Assembly: GCA_022592435.1 (NCBI GenBank)
Contig: JABYQS010000808.1
Coordinates: 1 to 12,804, forward strand
DNA from: Cerioporus squamosus
Taxonomy: Eukaryota; Basidiomycota; Agaricomycetes; Polyporales; Polyporaceae
DNA: 12,804 nucleotides
Direction of reading: 5' to 3'
Part shown: one piece after another, positions 1 through 8,619 of the stretch
How positions within the stretch are numbered: the first letter of the stretch is position 1
How the letters are laid out: every line of letters starts with the position of its first letter
The notes under the pieces: generated by a model
Told to the model about the DNA's origin: nothing
Databases searched by the model: none
The model's input: the letters and a program-made list of their open reading frames with translations, nothing else
Position numbers and translations under genes: made by a program

Positions 1-230
1 CAACGAGAAAATAGGGGAGCGTGCGTACCCTTGTGATGTCATCGACGATGACGACTTCGAACTTGTCGCCGTATGGCTGGAGAGGAGAGCTGCGGAGGTA
101 CTTCGCCTTACTCTGAGCGCACCGTACCGCGGACGGCGAAGCCCTTGTCGAGGTAGGACTTGACGACCCAGACGGCAACGTAGCCGTTCGCACCGGTGAC
201 GAGGACCTTTCCTGAGGTTACAGCGGGCAT
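1..230 (-). pseudogene. Broken tandem copy of SDR (GRE2-like) reductase, exon 1, runs off left edge
   Basis: This is the first exon of a second copy of the SDR gene at 1693-2926, in the same orientation. It starts at the ATG at 230-228 and reads the same N-terminus, including the nucleotide-binding motif TGANGYVA. After 40 residues, at ...GTVRSE, it meets an in-frame TAA (110-108). Beside the intact copy, the cause appears to be a 2-nt loss in a GAGAG stretch. One frame over, the homologous reading continues without a stop to the exon end at about 29, with one extra in-frame codon, and ends ...VVVDDITR. The 5' splice site (GTACGC, 28-23) and the start of intron 1 are also conserved. The rest of the copy lies outside the window. 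The GAGTAAGG at the stop resembles a splice donor, but homologous exon sequence follows it directly, so an intron is unlikely. The lesion may be genuine decay or a sequencing error. Confidence 0.8.
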
Positions 231-239
231 ATTGTGCAG

Positions 240-1692
240 CAGTAGATGTGGGTGTTTGGGTGTGAGAGAGAAGACGTCAACAGATGAGTTGCTTGATGGC
301 TGCTGGGATGCGCGCAGTCAACGCCCTTATATACCTGCGGGCTGCTCTGGACATATTGTCTTTCAGCGAAAGGTTCTCGTATCTTCCGCAACGGTGCAAA
401 CATGTTTCCTGGAAAGTGACACCAATTTTGGTAAGTACCGACAGCATACGAGTAAAGCAGAACATAACCCGACCGGACTTGACGCTCTTCCGAGCGGAGC
501 CAATTTGTGTGGCTCTTGAAGTGCCTGCTACTCACGCTCAAGTCTCGAGATGGCACATACGTCATCGTGCGTCGTGCTCTTCGTAGTCAGAAGCTAGTTA
601 AGGGCTGTCACTGGCAAGTGCTCTGGAGGAGGAGGAGGTCGAGCCTAAACGCTGCACGGCGCCCGCTCACTGGCGCTGAAGGCGTCTGCGCCGCCTGGTC
701 TCGCAACGGAGGGGCTGACTCCGGTACACGCACCAAGAGCCAGAATAATGGGTCATGTAAATCCTTTAACGTACCGCCGCAAGACTCTCACGAACTTGGG
801 CCGGGTTCTGCGGAGTTCCTGTGCAGACGCGATGAGTACCAAATGTATGTCGTCGCATAAGTAAGTAGTTGAAAAAGTCTGGGGAACCTTTCAAGTGCGC
901 TTGTGAGCCAGTAAGTTGCTCTGCCTGATAAACCTTCAGGTTTCTAGAGTCTTAGGATGTGCAAAAGGAGGTCGGGGACAGACGACTCAGCTAGCGTATG
1001 GTGGACAAGCGAGACAGAGAGTCGGCGCCGACTCGGCGGGTCACCCGTCGAGGTCGCGTCAGCACTTCCGGATTTAGTAACCCAAGCGCTCCGAATACTT
1101 AAGCGCGGAAGTGCTATGCTTTCGGACGTGCGCAGGTGCGCGTAGCCCTAAGCCCATTCGACACGGTCTGTGGGTTGAGTGGGTATAGTACTCTTGAAAC
1201 CCGTCCTAGATACATAGAGCAAATTGATTTCGTGGTTTCGCTACTAGGAGGACCTCCACGTCTTCTGCCAGTGCGACCGCGGCCTCCTTCCTGCAGTTCC
1301 GGTTGCAACGACCTTTGTTCCCGGGTGGGGGTACCACCCAGCTTGAAGGAGGCCTACCTGATAAGTGTACACCACTCTGTCATGAACAGAGCTAACGCAA
1401 TCAGTTGATCGAGATGTGTTCAAGCACAGTGCCCGTGCAACATTCATCTAGCGGTCGCGCTGAACGTACCGCAGTACGTGCATGAGTCGTGCCAGCACAC
1501 TCGTCGCTCGCCATGACCAGAATCCTTGCACACGAACAGGAAGCTGAAGAGAAACGCTGAATGGGACGCTCGCAGATACAGTACGTGTATGAATTAGTGC
1601 GGCGATTATATAGCTATGATACAAATACTGATGCAAAGTCTAGTCTAGGCGTACAAATGCAACAAGTCCGGTCCTGACATCTTGATTGAACT
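240..1692. other. Intergenic region between the SDR copies; no gene recognised
   Basis: The first ~350 bases are the duplicated SDR promoter. From about 600 to 1692 I see no convincing coding sequence on either strand; open frames are short, compositionally odd and lack recognisable motifs. Contents include a small GGA repeat at about 624-640, a 12-bp palindrome GTCGGCGCCGAC at 1021-1032, and a 10-bp inverted repeat with arms 1061-1070 and 1106-1115. The part next to 1693 should hold the 3'UTR and polyadenylation site of the intact SDR gene. Confidence 0.5.
326..333 (-). promoter_or_regulatory. TATA box of the broken SDR copy
   Basis: TATATAAG on the minus strand lies about 96-103 nt upstream of the ATG at 230. 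The intact copy has the same octamer at nearly the same distance (3028-3035), inside otherwise similar promoter sequence. The core promoter was therefore duplicated with the gene. Confidence 0.65.
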
Positions 1693-2926
1693 TCATTCAT
1701 CGTCCAACTCATGCTGAGATCCATCGCGCTTAGCGAAATCGTCAAGCGTGTCCTTCGTCATCTCCTCGATGGTGTGGTACTTGATGCCGAAGAGCTTCCG
1801 CTCCTTGCTAGTGTCGTACGAAATCATGTGCACGGCCTTGGCGGGGTCGTACGACGTGTTGCCGGCTGGGAGCTTGGGGTAGTGGCGGTGGGCGACGTTG
1901 ACTGCAAGTCGACGTTAGCATGATCCTTCCCAGGGACGAAACGGGCGCAGAGAACTCACCGAAGTCCTGGAACTTGAAGACTCCCGGGCTGACGATGACA
2001 CGCTCGCCTCCAGCCGCGGGCGTCGTCGTCGCGAGAACGTGCGAAGTGGCAAGGTCGCGGACGTCCACCCACGCAGATCTGCAAGCGCACAACCGATCAG
2101 CAAAGATGACCTTCAATACCGACAGAGCAAGAGCACTCACCCATTCGTCGCGAGCTCCTCATTGCTGAGCTTGCCCGCAACGACCGCGTTCCAGAAGAGG
2201 TGAGAGGACTCGTTCAAGTTCTCCGGCTTGTCCACCTCGTGCAGCACGGGCCCAAACACGTACGGCGGGTTCAGGACCACCAGATCCCACTGCACCTCGC
2301 CCTTGTGCTTGCGGTAGAAGTCCCACGCGGCCCGCTCAGCAAGCGTCTTGCTCGCGCAGTACTTGTCGCCGTTGTCCGCCGCACGGCCCTTCTCGTTCAC
2401 CTCCCGGATCGCGCGCTCGTTCCAGTCCTTCTCGGAGAACACCCGCGGCTCGGGCCCGTACTCGAGGATGGACGCGCACGAGGCGGTGATGACGACGCGC
2501 TTGACGGACGAGCCGTGCTTCAGCGCGGAGTTGAGGACGCTGAGCGTGCCCTGGACGGCGGGGACGATGACCTCGTTCGGGTCGTCTGCCCGGTTGTGGA
2601 ACGGCGATGCGGTGTGCGCGATCACGTCGACGCCCTTGACGGCCTCGTCGAACGCACCGTCCTGTGTAGAGCATGATCGTCAGTGCGTGCCCGGATGTTG
2701 CAAGGAGAGAGGAGAGGATGCGTACCCTTGTGATGTCATCAACGATGACAAGTTCGAACTTGTCGCCGTAAGACTGGAAGAGTTGGCGGAGGTACTTGGC
2801 CTTGCTCTCCGAGCGCACCGTACCGCGGACGGCGAAGCCCTTGTCAAGGTAGGACTTGACGACCCAGACGGCGACGTAGCCGTTCGCCCCAGTGACGAGG
2901 ACCTTTCCTGAAGTTACAGCGGGCAT
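1693..2926 (-). CDS. NAD(P)-dependent SDR, GRE2 / dihydroflavonol-4-reductase-like (intact copy, 4 exons)
   Basis: Extended short-chain dehydrogenase/reductase expected to reduce a carbonyl (aldehyde, ketone or methylglyoxal type) with NADPH in the cytosol; the substrate cannot be read from sequence. Exons on the minus strand are 2926-2726, 2661-2141, 2078-1960 and 1901-1693. They join in frame to 349 aa (1050 nt with stop). Introns begin GTACGC, GTGAGT and GTGAGT, and end CAG. The glycine motif TGANGYVA is at residues 12-19, with cofactor-phosphate candidate arginines R34 and R38 after strand 2. TASCAS (126-131) carries the catalytic serine, and YCASK (168-172) the catalytic Tyr and Lys. NPPYVFGP at about 198-205 is typical of the GRE2/DFR group, and the length is normal. 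The ATG at 2926 has a TATA box about 100 nt upstream. An isoflavone-reductase or cinnamoyl-CoA-reductase-like role is also possible. Confidence 0.92.
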
Positions 2927-3027
2927 TGCGTAGTCGTAGAGAGTTCGAGTCGTGAGTGTTGTGTTGGGAGAGTAGACGTTAACAGATGAGGTGTTTGCTG
3001 GCTCCTGGGATGCGCGCCGTCCTGGCC

Positions 3028-3035
3028 CTTATATA
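3028..3035 (-). promoter_or_regulatory. TATA box of the intact SDR gene
   Basis: TATATAAG on the minus strand lies about 102-109 nt upstream of the ATG at 2926. It is conserved with the box in front of the broken copy. Confidence 0.65.
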
Positions 3036-3239
3036 CTTGCAAGCTCCTGCAGGCTGCCCTGGACATTGTCTTTACGCGAAAGGTTCTCGTATCTTCCGCG
3101 ACGAGCCGCAACGGCGCAACATGTTTCCTGGAGCGCACCTCCACTTTCGGTAAGCACCCACGGCACACCAGTAAACCAGAGCAGACTTACGACATAAGCC
3201 GACCGGACTTCAAGCTTTTCCGGGCGGAGCCTTTCCTTG

Positions 3240-4897
3240 CCTTTCCGCGAGTCGCTTCGTAAGCGCTTAGAGCACTCTCCAACTGACATCGGTATGGACC
3301 CACAGCGGCACGATAGTGCTGCCATGCCTTACTCACCCTAGTCCGACTCGGAGTCCCGTCGCCGGTTTGATGAACTCGGCCACCGAACGGAGACTGCTCG
3401 AGCAGTCTCTGAGCCTCAGAGTCTTTCTGCCAGCAGGGGTCGTGGTGGAAGAGTGAGCACTGAGAGCGGCGGAAGGATTTTCCCTGTGCACCGCATTGCG
3501 ATTTTGGCTGGCGGGTCCGATCGATCATCTGAGATATATGACCTCATACCACGAGCTGGTTTGCACTGTGACTTACTCGCAAGTCCAGCAGAGTCCAGCA
3601 CGCTCGAGTACTGTAGTACGCGTGCGTCGTGCTTCGTGTATATTGTCTGTGAGTAAGTACCTGCCTATGTACTGGAGTTTGAAATGGGCGGCGGCGCTCC
3701 TCGACGCTACCACTGCCAGCACGATCCAAACCCTGCATGCATATAGCCACTTGACATCGCGTTGCAACTGAGAGCCCGCGAGACTTGGTGAGCGGGCTTA
3801 GCTGATAGCATTTATGCAATGTGAGTCGTAGGATGGTGATAGGAAGAGCCTTAAGCTTAAGTTCGACGAGTTGAGCGGAAAGGGAAATGTAGACGCCTTC
3901 CAAGTTCCAAGCCACCGTAATATTAATGTAGCGCTCCTCTTGGGTTCCTGACGTGAATCTTCTCATGGCTTGAAAGTCAACGTTCCAGCGCATCCAGCGT
4001 CACGCAACGAACCATCTCAGTCTGGGACGGGAAGTATGTACTAGTGTCATGTGTGGCTAATATACAAATGAGAGACAAAAGTGTACAGACCCGCAGAGCG
4101 GAGCGAGTATCATGCATACTGGGGCGCATGCACGCGCAGAGCAAGAGAGCGTAGACGATGATAGGGTGTCCTGCTCCATCCGACCAGCAAGAGAATCATG
4201 GAAGAGCGATAGGACAAACAAGAAAGGGGGAGGGGAGGGGGGTCGTGAGTAGAAGCTCGGTGATCAGACCAAGCGTGGAAATGTAAAGTGGAACAGGGGA
4301 CGACGAAGACCTTCGCGCGCGTTTCGGCAAGCGTCCGAAACACGCGCACACGGGTTCGCGAGGCGTCCCCCTTCCATGTGAAACAACTGGTGGATGGAAC
4401 GAAGGAGCACGGGCGTGACGGGGGCGTTCGGGTCGTTACAGCGAGATAGATAGGGAAGTCGGGGGGGGAAACTCCCCTGCTGAAGGCGGAACGATACGAT
4501 GGCGGTGTAGATGGAGGCGAGGCAGGTCCAGTCCGAGCATGGTGAGCATTATGGGGCTTGAGACGGCACAGGACGTGTGATACGAGGCCGCGCACCGTCG
4601 CACAGGTGACCCGAAGGGTATAGAGTACGCTAGAGGTTGCCATGAGACGCATTGAAGAGGAAGGATGGACCGCTCAGGGACGTGCACGGAATGAAGCCAG
4701 GGCGAGCTTCGGGGGAGGTCGGGAGAGCGAACTGTGAAATTTGCAAGATGCAGGGAGTGGAGCCGTAACTTCGAAGGCGAGTAGCGTGACAGGTCTATGC
4801 TTGACGAGCATGGAAGTTTGCTACTGCCGCCGCGAGTAAATCAGCAAGCGCTCCTGGGTCGACGGGAGGTCTCGAGCACGTACCCAGGCCTGCGTTC
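3240..4897. other. Intergenic region between SDR promoter and UBL3 3' end; no gene recognised
   Basis: No open frame here shows recognisable motifs or a plausible exon structure. About 3240-3650 belongs to the SDR upstream region. From about 4100 to 4897 the sequence lies downstream of the UBL3 stop and probably contains its 3'UTR. It includes a purine-rich stretch with three G runs (4226-4242) and an 8-G run at 4461-4468. A 180-codon open frame on the minus strand at 4110-4652 has no family signature and is probably non-coding. Confidence 0.45.
3390..3409. repeat. 20-bp perfect palindrome
   Basis: GAGACTGCTC is followed directly by its own reverse complement, giving a perfect 20-bp palindrome with no spacer. 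It lies in the ~310-bp segment found only upstream of the intact SDR copy, about 470 bp before the start codon. It could be a dimeric transcription-factor site, but no known consensus was matched. Confidence 0.5.
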
Positions 4898-5712
4898 TCA
4901 GCAGATGATGCACGAAGAGCAGCAGCCCGCGCTCTCCTCGTCCGCACCTTCGCCTGCACCCGTAACCGCAGTGCTGCGTCGCTTCTTCTTCGGCACGTCC
5001 TCTGATGGGGGAGCGTATGCACGGATTGACAAGTGAACAATCGTCGAGGAAGGTGCCGACGAAGGCAGTTGCGTGGGGAATGACAGCTCTGTATGCTTGG
5101 AGTTAGCTGGCAGCAGCAGAGACATACGGGGAAGACGCACTGTCAAGGGAATCCTCGTCCTGCAGGATCTTGCCCAGGTAGAGTATCCTGAGATACGAGG
5201 GCGCTGGAGGCCGTTCGTCTTGCCACTCTGTGCACATATGCGTTAGGGACGTTTAAGAGAGCTTCGTGTCCCGTGCAACCAGGGAGGAGCGGGGAAGCTG
5301 GATGTGCGAAAGCTCACCATTCGGCCAGGCGTTCCACACGAGCTCCTTCACCCGCCCAACTGTCGTCTCCGGCTCGAACGACATCGTCCTCCGGCGACCA
5401 GAGACGAGGAGGAAAGTAAGCGAGACTTGAGGCGTCTGCGGAATAAGACCTTCGCCAGCACCTGCCGCCTGCTCCTCGTCCACAACGTCGTCTGTGAAAT
5501 CGGGGCGTGGGGTGTTCGCGCCGGTACCCTCCAGTGAAGTCGACGCGAGTATATGACGTACGTGCAGATGGGCAGAGGGGTGAGAAGGCATCGATTCGTG
5601 CATGCAGGGCGTTCTCGAGGGATGCTGGTGGGGGCAGCAGTGCGGACGGTGGTGGTGTGGGATCGGTCTGCGCTGCGGGGACAGACGGAGATGGCGGTCT
5701 TGGGTCGCTCAT
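4898..5712 (-). CDS. UBL3/MUB-like membrane-anchored ubiquitin-fold protein (4 exons)
   Basis: Small ubiquitin-fold protein that is not processed for conjugation but tethered to membranes by lipidated C-terminal cysteines. In plants and animals this family interacts with E2 enzymes or sorts proteins to vesicles; its fungal role is poorly known. Exons are 5712-5562, 5491-5318, 5227-5141 and 5088-4898, giving 200 aa. Introns are 70, 90 and 52 nt, and splice phases agree. Residues 1-70 are a Pro/Ser/Ala-rich, probably disordered leader. The ubiquitin fold is about 72-163, from VSLTFLLVSGRRRTMSFEP through VKELVWNAWP and LRILYLGKILQDEDSLD to TIVHLSIRAYAPP. A basic linker KKKRR (171-175) precedes the tail CCSSCIIC (193-200). 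The last four residues are CaaX-like (CIIC), and upstream cysteines could be palmitoylated. I chose the ATG at 5712 because an upstream in-frame ATG at 5799 lies before the TATA box. Confidence 0.9.
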
Positions 5713-5783
5713 TGTGACAAGGGCGAGGTGAGGGAGAGATGAGGGTGAGAAGCGGGGACGGGCAGGGCCAGCGGATGTGGAGG

Positions 5784-5789
5784 TATATA
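5784..5789 (-). promoter_or_regulatory. TATA box of the UBL3-like gene
   Basis: TATATA on the minus strand is about 72 nt upstream of the ATG at 5712, a spacing similar to the other TATA boxes in this window. It argues against the upstream ATG at 5799 as the start. Confidence 0.55.
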
Positions 5790-5799
5790 TGGCACTCAA

Positions 5800-7074
5800 T
5801 TAAACGAGAACGTGGGAGGGTTCGCGTAGCTGTGTGCTCGCCGATCAGCGAGAAGAGATGGGCTGGCGCGCGGAGGCTAATGGGCCGTGGTGGGGTCGGG
5901 CGAGCGAGAGGTCAGATGGAGGAGCATGCGAGGGGTGGAGAGACGCACCCGCTGAGTACTTGAGAAGACGAGCTCGAGAGGGAGCCGTCGTGTGACTGTC
6001 TACCCCGCTTTCGGCAATCTGCGGGTATCAGCCGGGGGTGTATGTGACGCGGGGACGGACGCGGGGCACGGGATGGCGCGCACGAGCAAGCAGGCTGGCG
6101 GGAGACGTCGGGGTCTACGGGGACGACATCGACCGGGGCTCTTATAGCAACACCGTCGAAGCAGCAAGGGCGAGTGAGATCCCGATCTGACCAGGCGTCT
6201 TGGCGGCCAGTGCCGGCGAGACCGGCTCGAGCCTCCTGTTTCCTCCTCCCGACCACCCACCCGACTTCTTCCTCGTCGTCTCTCGCTGCCTACTCGCTAT
6301 CCCAGGCCGCAGCGCTGCCCCACCTCCTGAGCTCATCCTGCTGAGCCATTCTCTCTCGCAGAAACACGTGTGTTCTGGCTGCTTCCGCCGCCGTCTCAGA
6401 GTCGCCGCGGTTCCGCTCCCTTCCTGGTTCTTCCTCTTCTGGCCCTCTGAGGCTCAACCTCCTCTCCCTCCGGGCCTGATCGAGGCTCTATCTGGCCACG
6501 TTTCGCTGCGTCGAAGCCAGGCGATACGCAAATGGGGCAGCAAACCACCCAATAGGATCCGTCGAGCAATTGGCACCGCTGTCACTCCATGTCGGACTAT
6601 ATCTGATTGGGTGAGTGCTTCAGTCCTTCTTCCGTCACGAGAGGGAGCAGGGAGCTAGCTAGGCATGGTATCGATGTATCTGGGCATGTATGGCTAGACG
6701 AGTGTAACGGACCTTGATATCATAGTCCACAGAGAGTCCTTGGCACTTGCCACTGTCCCCGTCGCTCTGCTAATGGTCAGAGGAAGTGCCTCCTGTGATC
6801 TAACACGACCTGTCTATTGTCCGAGGCCGATCGCGGCACCCTAAATGTATGCGGTTATCCCCTTTGCTGGTCAGGGTGTCCAGTATCTCCTATCCCCATT
6901 AGGCAAATGAATGTCAGTGAGGCCACCAAGCGGACACGCGCGCTGCCGCATCTCTGAGGAAAGAAGCAAAAACGCATTCCGCATCACCAACCCCCTAGTC
7001 AGTACAGACACCTAGATCACATACTGATACACTGTCTCGTCAACTGTACAACAACAACCTCCCATGAGCAGCCC
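5800..7074. other. Intergenic region with pyrimidine-rich tract; no gene recognised
   Basis: This lies between the UBL3 promoter and the 3' end of the 7TM gene. On the plus strand, 6236-6480 is strongly C/T-rich, resembling the 5'UTR of a highly expressed fungal gene. The ATGs that follow open only tiny frames (MGQQTTQ at 6533; MSDYI at about 6588; a 10-codon frame at about 6665). A possible intron (GTGAGT at about 6605, a nearby CTAG acceptor) does not restore a longer frame by eye. A 152-codon plus-strand open frame at 6200-6658 begins in the C/T tract and has no motif. It could be a non-coding transcript or a degenerate gene; the 3'UTR of the 7TM gene is expected below 7075. Confidence 0.4.
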
Positions 7075-8351
7075 TCACACCGGTAGGCTCCCCGCATCCG
7101 CCGCGAAATTGCTATGCGCAACAGGCTTTGCGTCCGGTTCGGCCCCAGGCTTCTCGACGAGCTCAACAGGGATACCCGCATCGGTGGTCAGGTAGTCGGC
7201 CTGCCCGCGGTAGCTGATCGTCGTCGTGAACAGCGTGCCCGACTCCCGCGTCCACGCCCTCCGCGAGAGCACGCGCAGGATGATCATGAGCGGCGATATG
7301 CACTAGTTTGCCCCAAGGCTCGTCAGCGACACGCACCCGTCACTGGATGGAGAAGGCGCAGCTCACCGTGAACATAGCATAGAACGAGAAAACATTGGCG
7401 ATGTCCGAGCCCACGGCGTACGTGACGAGGTACGCGACGCTGAACACGGTGAACGGGAGCGCGGACTCGACGACGATCGCCGCCGCCCCGGTGTAGACCG
7501 TTGCGTCCGACGCGGGGAAGGACGCGTACGTCCGCATGCGCCGCCCGATGTAGACGATGCGGCCGCAGATGAGGGAGGTGACGACGACGTTGAAGGCGAT
7601 CGTCGACGCCGTGTACGCCGTCACGAACACGGTCGCGATCCCCGCGAAGTAGTCGCCGTTGGGCTTCCCGGAGCCGTAGAGGACGCCGACGGAGAAGACT
7701 GCACGGCATGGCAGAGGCCGGTCAGTTGAGAGTGCGCTCTGGGATGCGGGAGAGAGGGACGAGGGCGGACGCACGGAGGGAGGCGACCCAGATCGCTGCA
7801 GGTAGGATGATGACCCGCCTGCTATTCCAGATTACGAAGCAGCGATACGTCTACGCCGACATGCCCATCAGCTCCAACTCAAGCAAAGGACGCGGGCGCG
7901 GACAAGGGACAAGGGACACGGGACATGGCTAAGGGCGGGCGGGACTCACCAGCAGCGCATCGCTCATCAGGTTGCTCAGCACGCACGCCGCGATCCCCCA
8001 CGTCTGGTACCACACCGACGAGTACCTGGCCCAGTACGCGTCGCTCCCGCCCGGGTAGTCCGCGTGCACGATCCACATCATCTGCCCAAAGTACACCTGC
8101 GTCGTCCAGTAGACCGTGTTCAGGAGCACGAGCGCCGTGCAGAAGCACGCCAGGAACGTGTCCATGGACGTCCGCTTCCGCCGGATCGCGAGGATCTGGC
8201 GGAGCGCCATGAAGTAGAGCACGAGCACGACGCCTGTTGCGACGCATGTGAGCGACAGCAAGCTCGGATGGGCGGGCTAACACTGACCATAGAGGATGGC
8301 GTTGATGATGTTCGCCACGTAGTAGGAGTTTTGGAACAGCGACCCGGCCAT
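7075..8351 (-). CDS. Basidiomycete seven-transmembrane protein of unknown function (5 exons)
   Basis: Integral membrane protein of a family I recognise as expanded in mushroom-forming fungi; its function is not established. Exons are 8351-8288, 8233-7950, 7850-7775, 7698-7367 and 7302-7075, joining in phase to 327 aa. Introns are 54, 99, 76 and 64 nt; the first donor is a less common GTCAGT. Seven hydrophobic segments can be read at roughly residues 12-36, 47-70, 95-116, 123-147, 160-187, 210-233 and 236-263. Conserved-looking stretches are SLFQNSYYV, NTVYWTTQVYFGQMMWIV, YPGGSDAYW, SVWYQTWG, NLMSDALL, YRCFVIWN, GDYFAG, NVVVTSLICGRI, VESALPF and CISPLMIILRV. The hydrophilic tail of about 60 residues is probably cytosolic. 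The ATG at 8351 has a TATA-like box 87 nt upstream; a longer form with an upstream exon (8567-8614) is possible. The fold suggests a receptor, but no ligand can be inferred. Confidence 0.9.
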
Positions 8352-8437
8352 GACCTGAGGAGTCGAGGGGCAGGGAGCAGCCAAGCTTGAGAAGCGGAGA
8401 CGAACGTCGAGAGAGGACGCCTCGACGAGGTGTACAC

Positions 8438-8443
8438 CTTATA
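8438..8443 (-). promoter_or_regulatory. TATA-like box of the 7TM gene
   Basis: TATAAG on the minus strand lies about 87 nt upstream of the ATG at 8351, the spacing seen at the other genes here. It supports that start. If the upstream-exon model is right, this motif is inside an intron and is not the promoter. Confidence 0.4.
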
Positions 8444-8566
8444 CCCGTTCAGCAAGCACACGAAGCATGGATTTTCGCACCTTCCTCCGTCGTCTCGACC
8501 CTGCCTTCCCGACGCGAAAGGCTAGCGGGCGGGATCTGAGCGCATTGGGGCGGACGGGGCACTCAC

Positions 8567-8614
8567 GTTGCGGTGCCCATCGAGCGGCACGACGGACGTC
8601 ATCCGCATCGACAT
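8567..8614 (-). other. Candidate extra 5' coding exon of the 7TM gene
   Basis: The ATG at 8614 opens MSMRMTSVVPLDGHRN, which ends in phase 0 at a consensus donor GTGAGT (8566-8561). An acceptor CCTCAG at 8360-8355 stands just before GTC ATG of the gene's accepted start. Splicing would give ...PLDGHRNVMAGSLFQN..., adding 17 residues before the first membrane segment. The implied intron of 212 nt is long for this window and would contain the TATA-like box. This is an alternative model only. Confidence 0.35.
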
Positions 8615-8619
8615 CCACC

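Larger units (their letters stand above)
1..600. repeat. Left unit of a direct (tandem) duplication: SDR exon 1 plus promoter
   Basis: Positions 1 to about 540 match about 2700-3240, in the same orientation and offset by roughly 2.7 kb. The match covers the start of intron 1, exon 1, the 5'UTR, the TATA box and upstream sequence as far as a shared GACCGGACTT and GCGGAGCC. A weaker match resumes at about 540-590 against 3560-3640 (shared GTGCGTCGTGCT). The left unit continues beyond the window. By eye the exon is more similar than the upstream region, where small indels are common. The exact borders were not computed. Confidence 0.75.
2698..3650. repeat. Right unit of the direct duplication: SDR 5' end plus promoter
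   Basis: This is the counterpart of the left unit at 1-600. Matching sequence runs from intron 1 through exon 1 and the TATA box to about 3240, then appears to resume near 3560. The intervening ~310 bases have no counterpart in the left unit, so either they were inserted here or the left copy lost them. A 23-nt block is identical in the two promoters (367-389 and 3077-3099), and so is CATGTTTCCTGGA (401-413 and 3120-3132). Confidence 0.7.

Noticed and set aside
100..112. GAGTAAGG in the broken SDR copy as a new splice donor that would rescue the gene
   Set aside because: The sequence immediately downstream still matches exon 1 of the intact copy, and no acceptor that restores the full domain is visible in the window.
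2200..2911. Long plus-strand open frames opposite the SDR gene
   Set aside because: They are antisense shadows of GC-rich exons with arginine- and leucine-rich low-complexity translations; the minus strand carries the catalytic motifs and splice sites.
3544..3993. 149-codon minus-strand frame
   Set aside because: It has no recognisable domain, and part of it overlaps duplicated SDR upstream sequence.
4226..4242. G-quadruplex in the G-rich stretch
   Set aside because: Only three clear G runs are present, and a fourth would require splitting the last run; the support is weak.
4110..4652. 180-codon minus-strand frame downstream of UBL3
   Set aside because: It has no family motif and lies where the UBL3 3'UTR is expected; I could not support it as a gene.
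5314..5799. Continuous 161-codon minus-strand frame starting at 5799
   Set aside because: It reads through UBL3 intron 1 into the wrong frame, and its first ATG lies upstream of the TATA box. The spliced model from 5712 gives a complete ubiquitin-fold protein.
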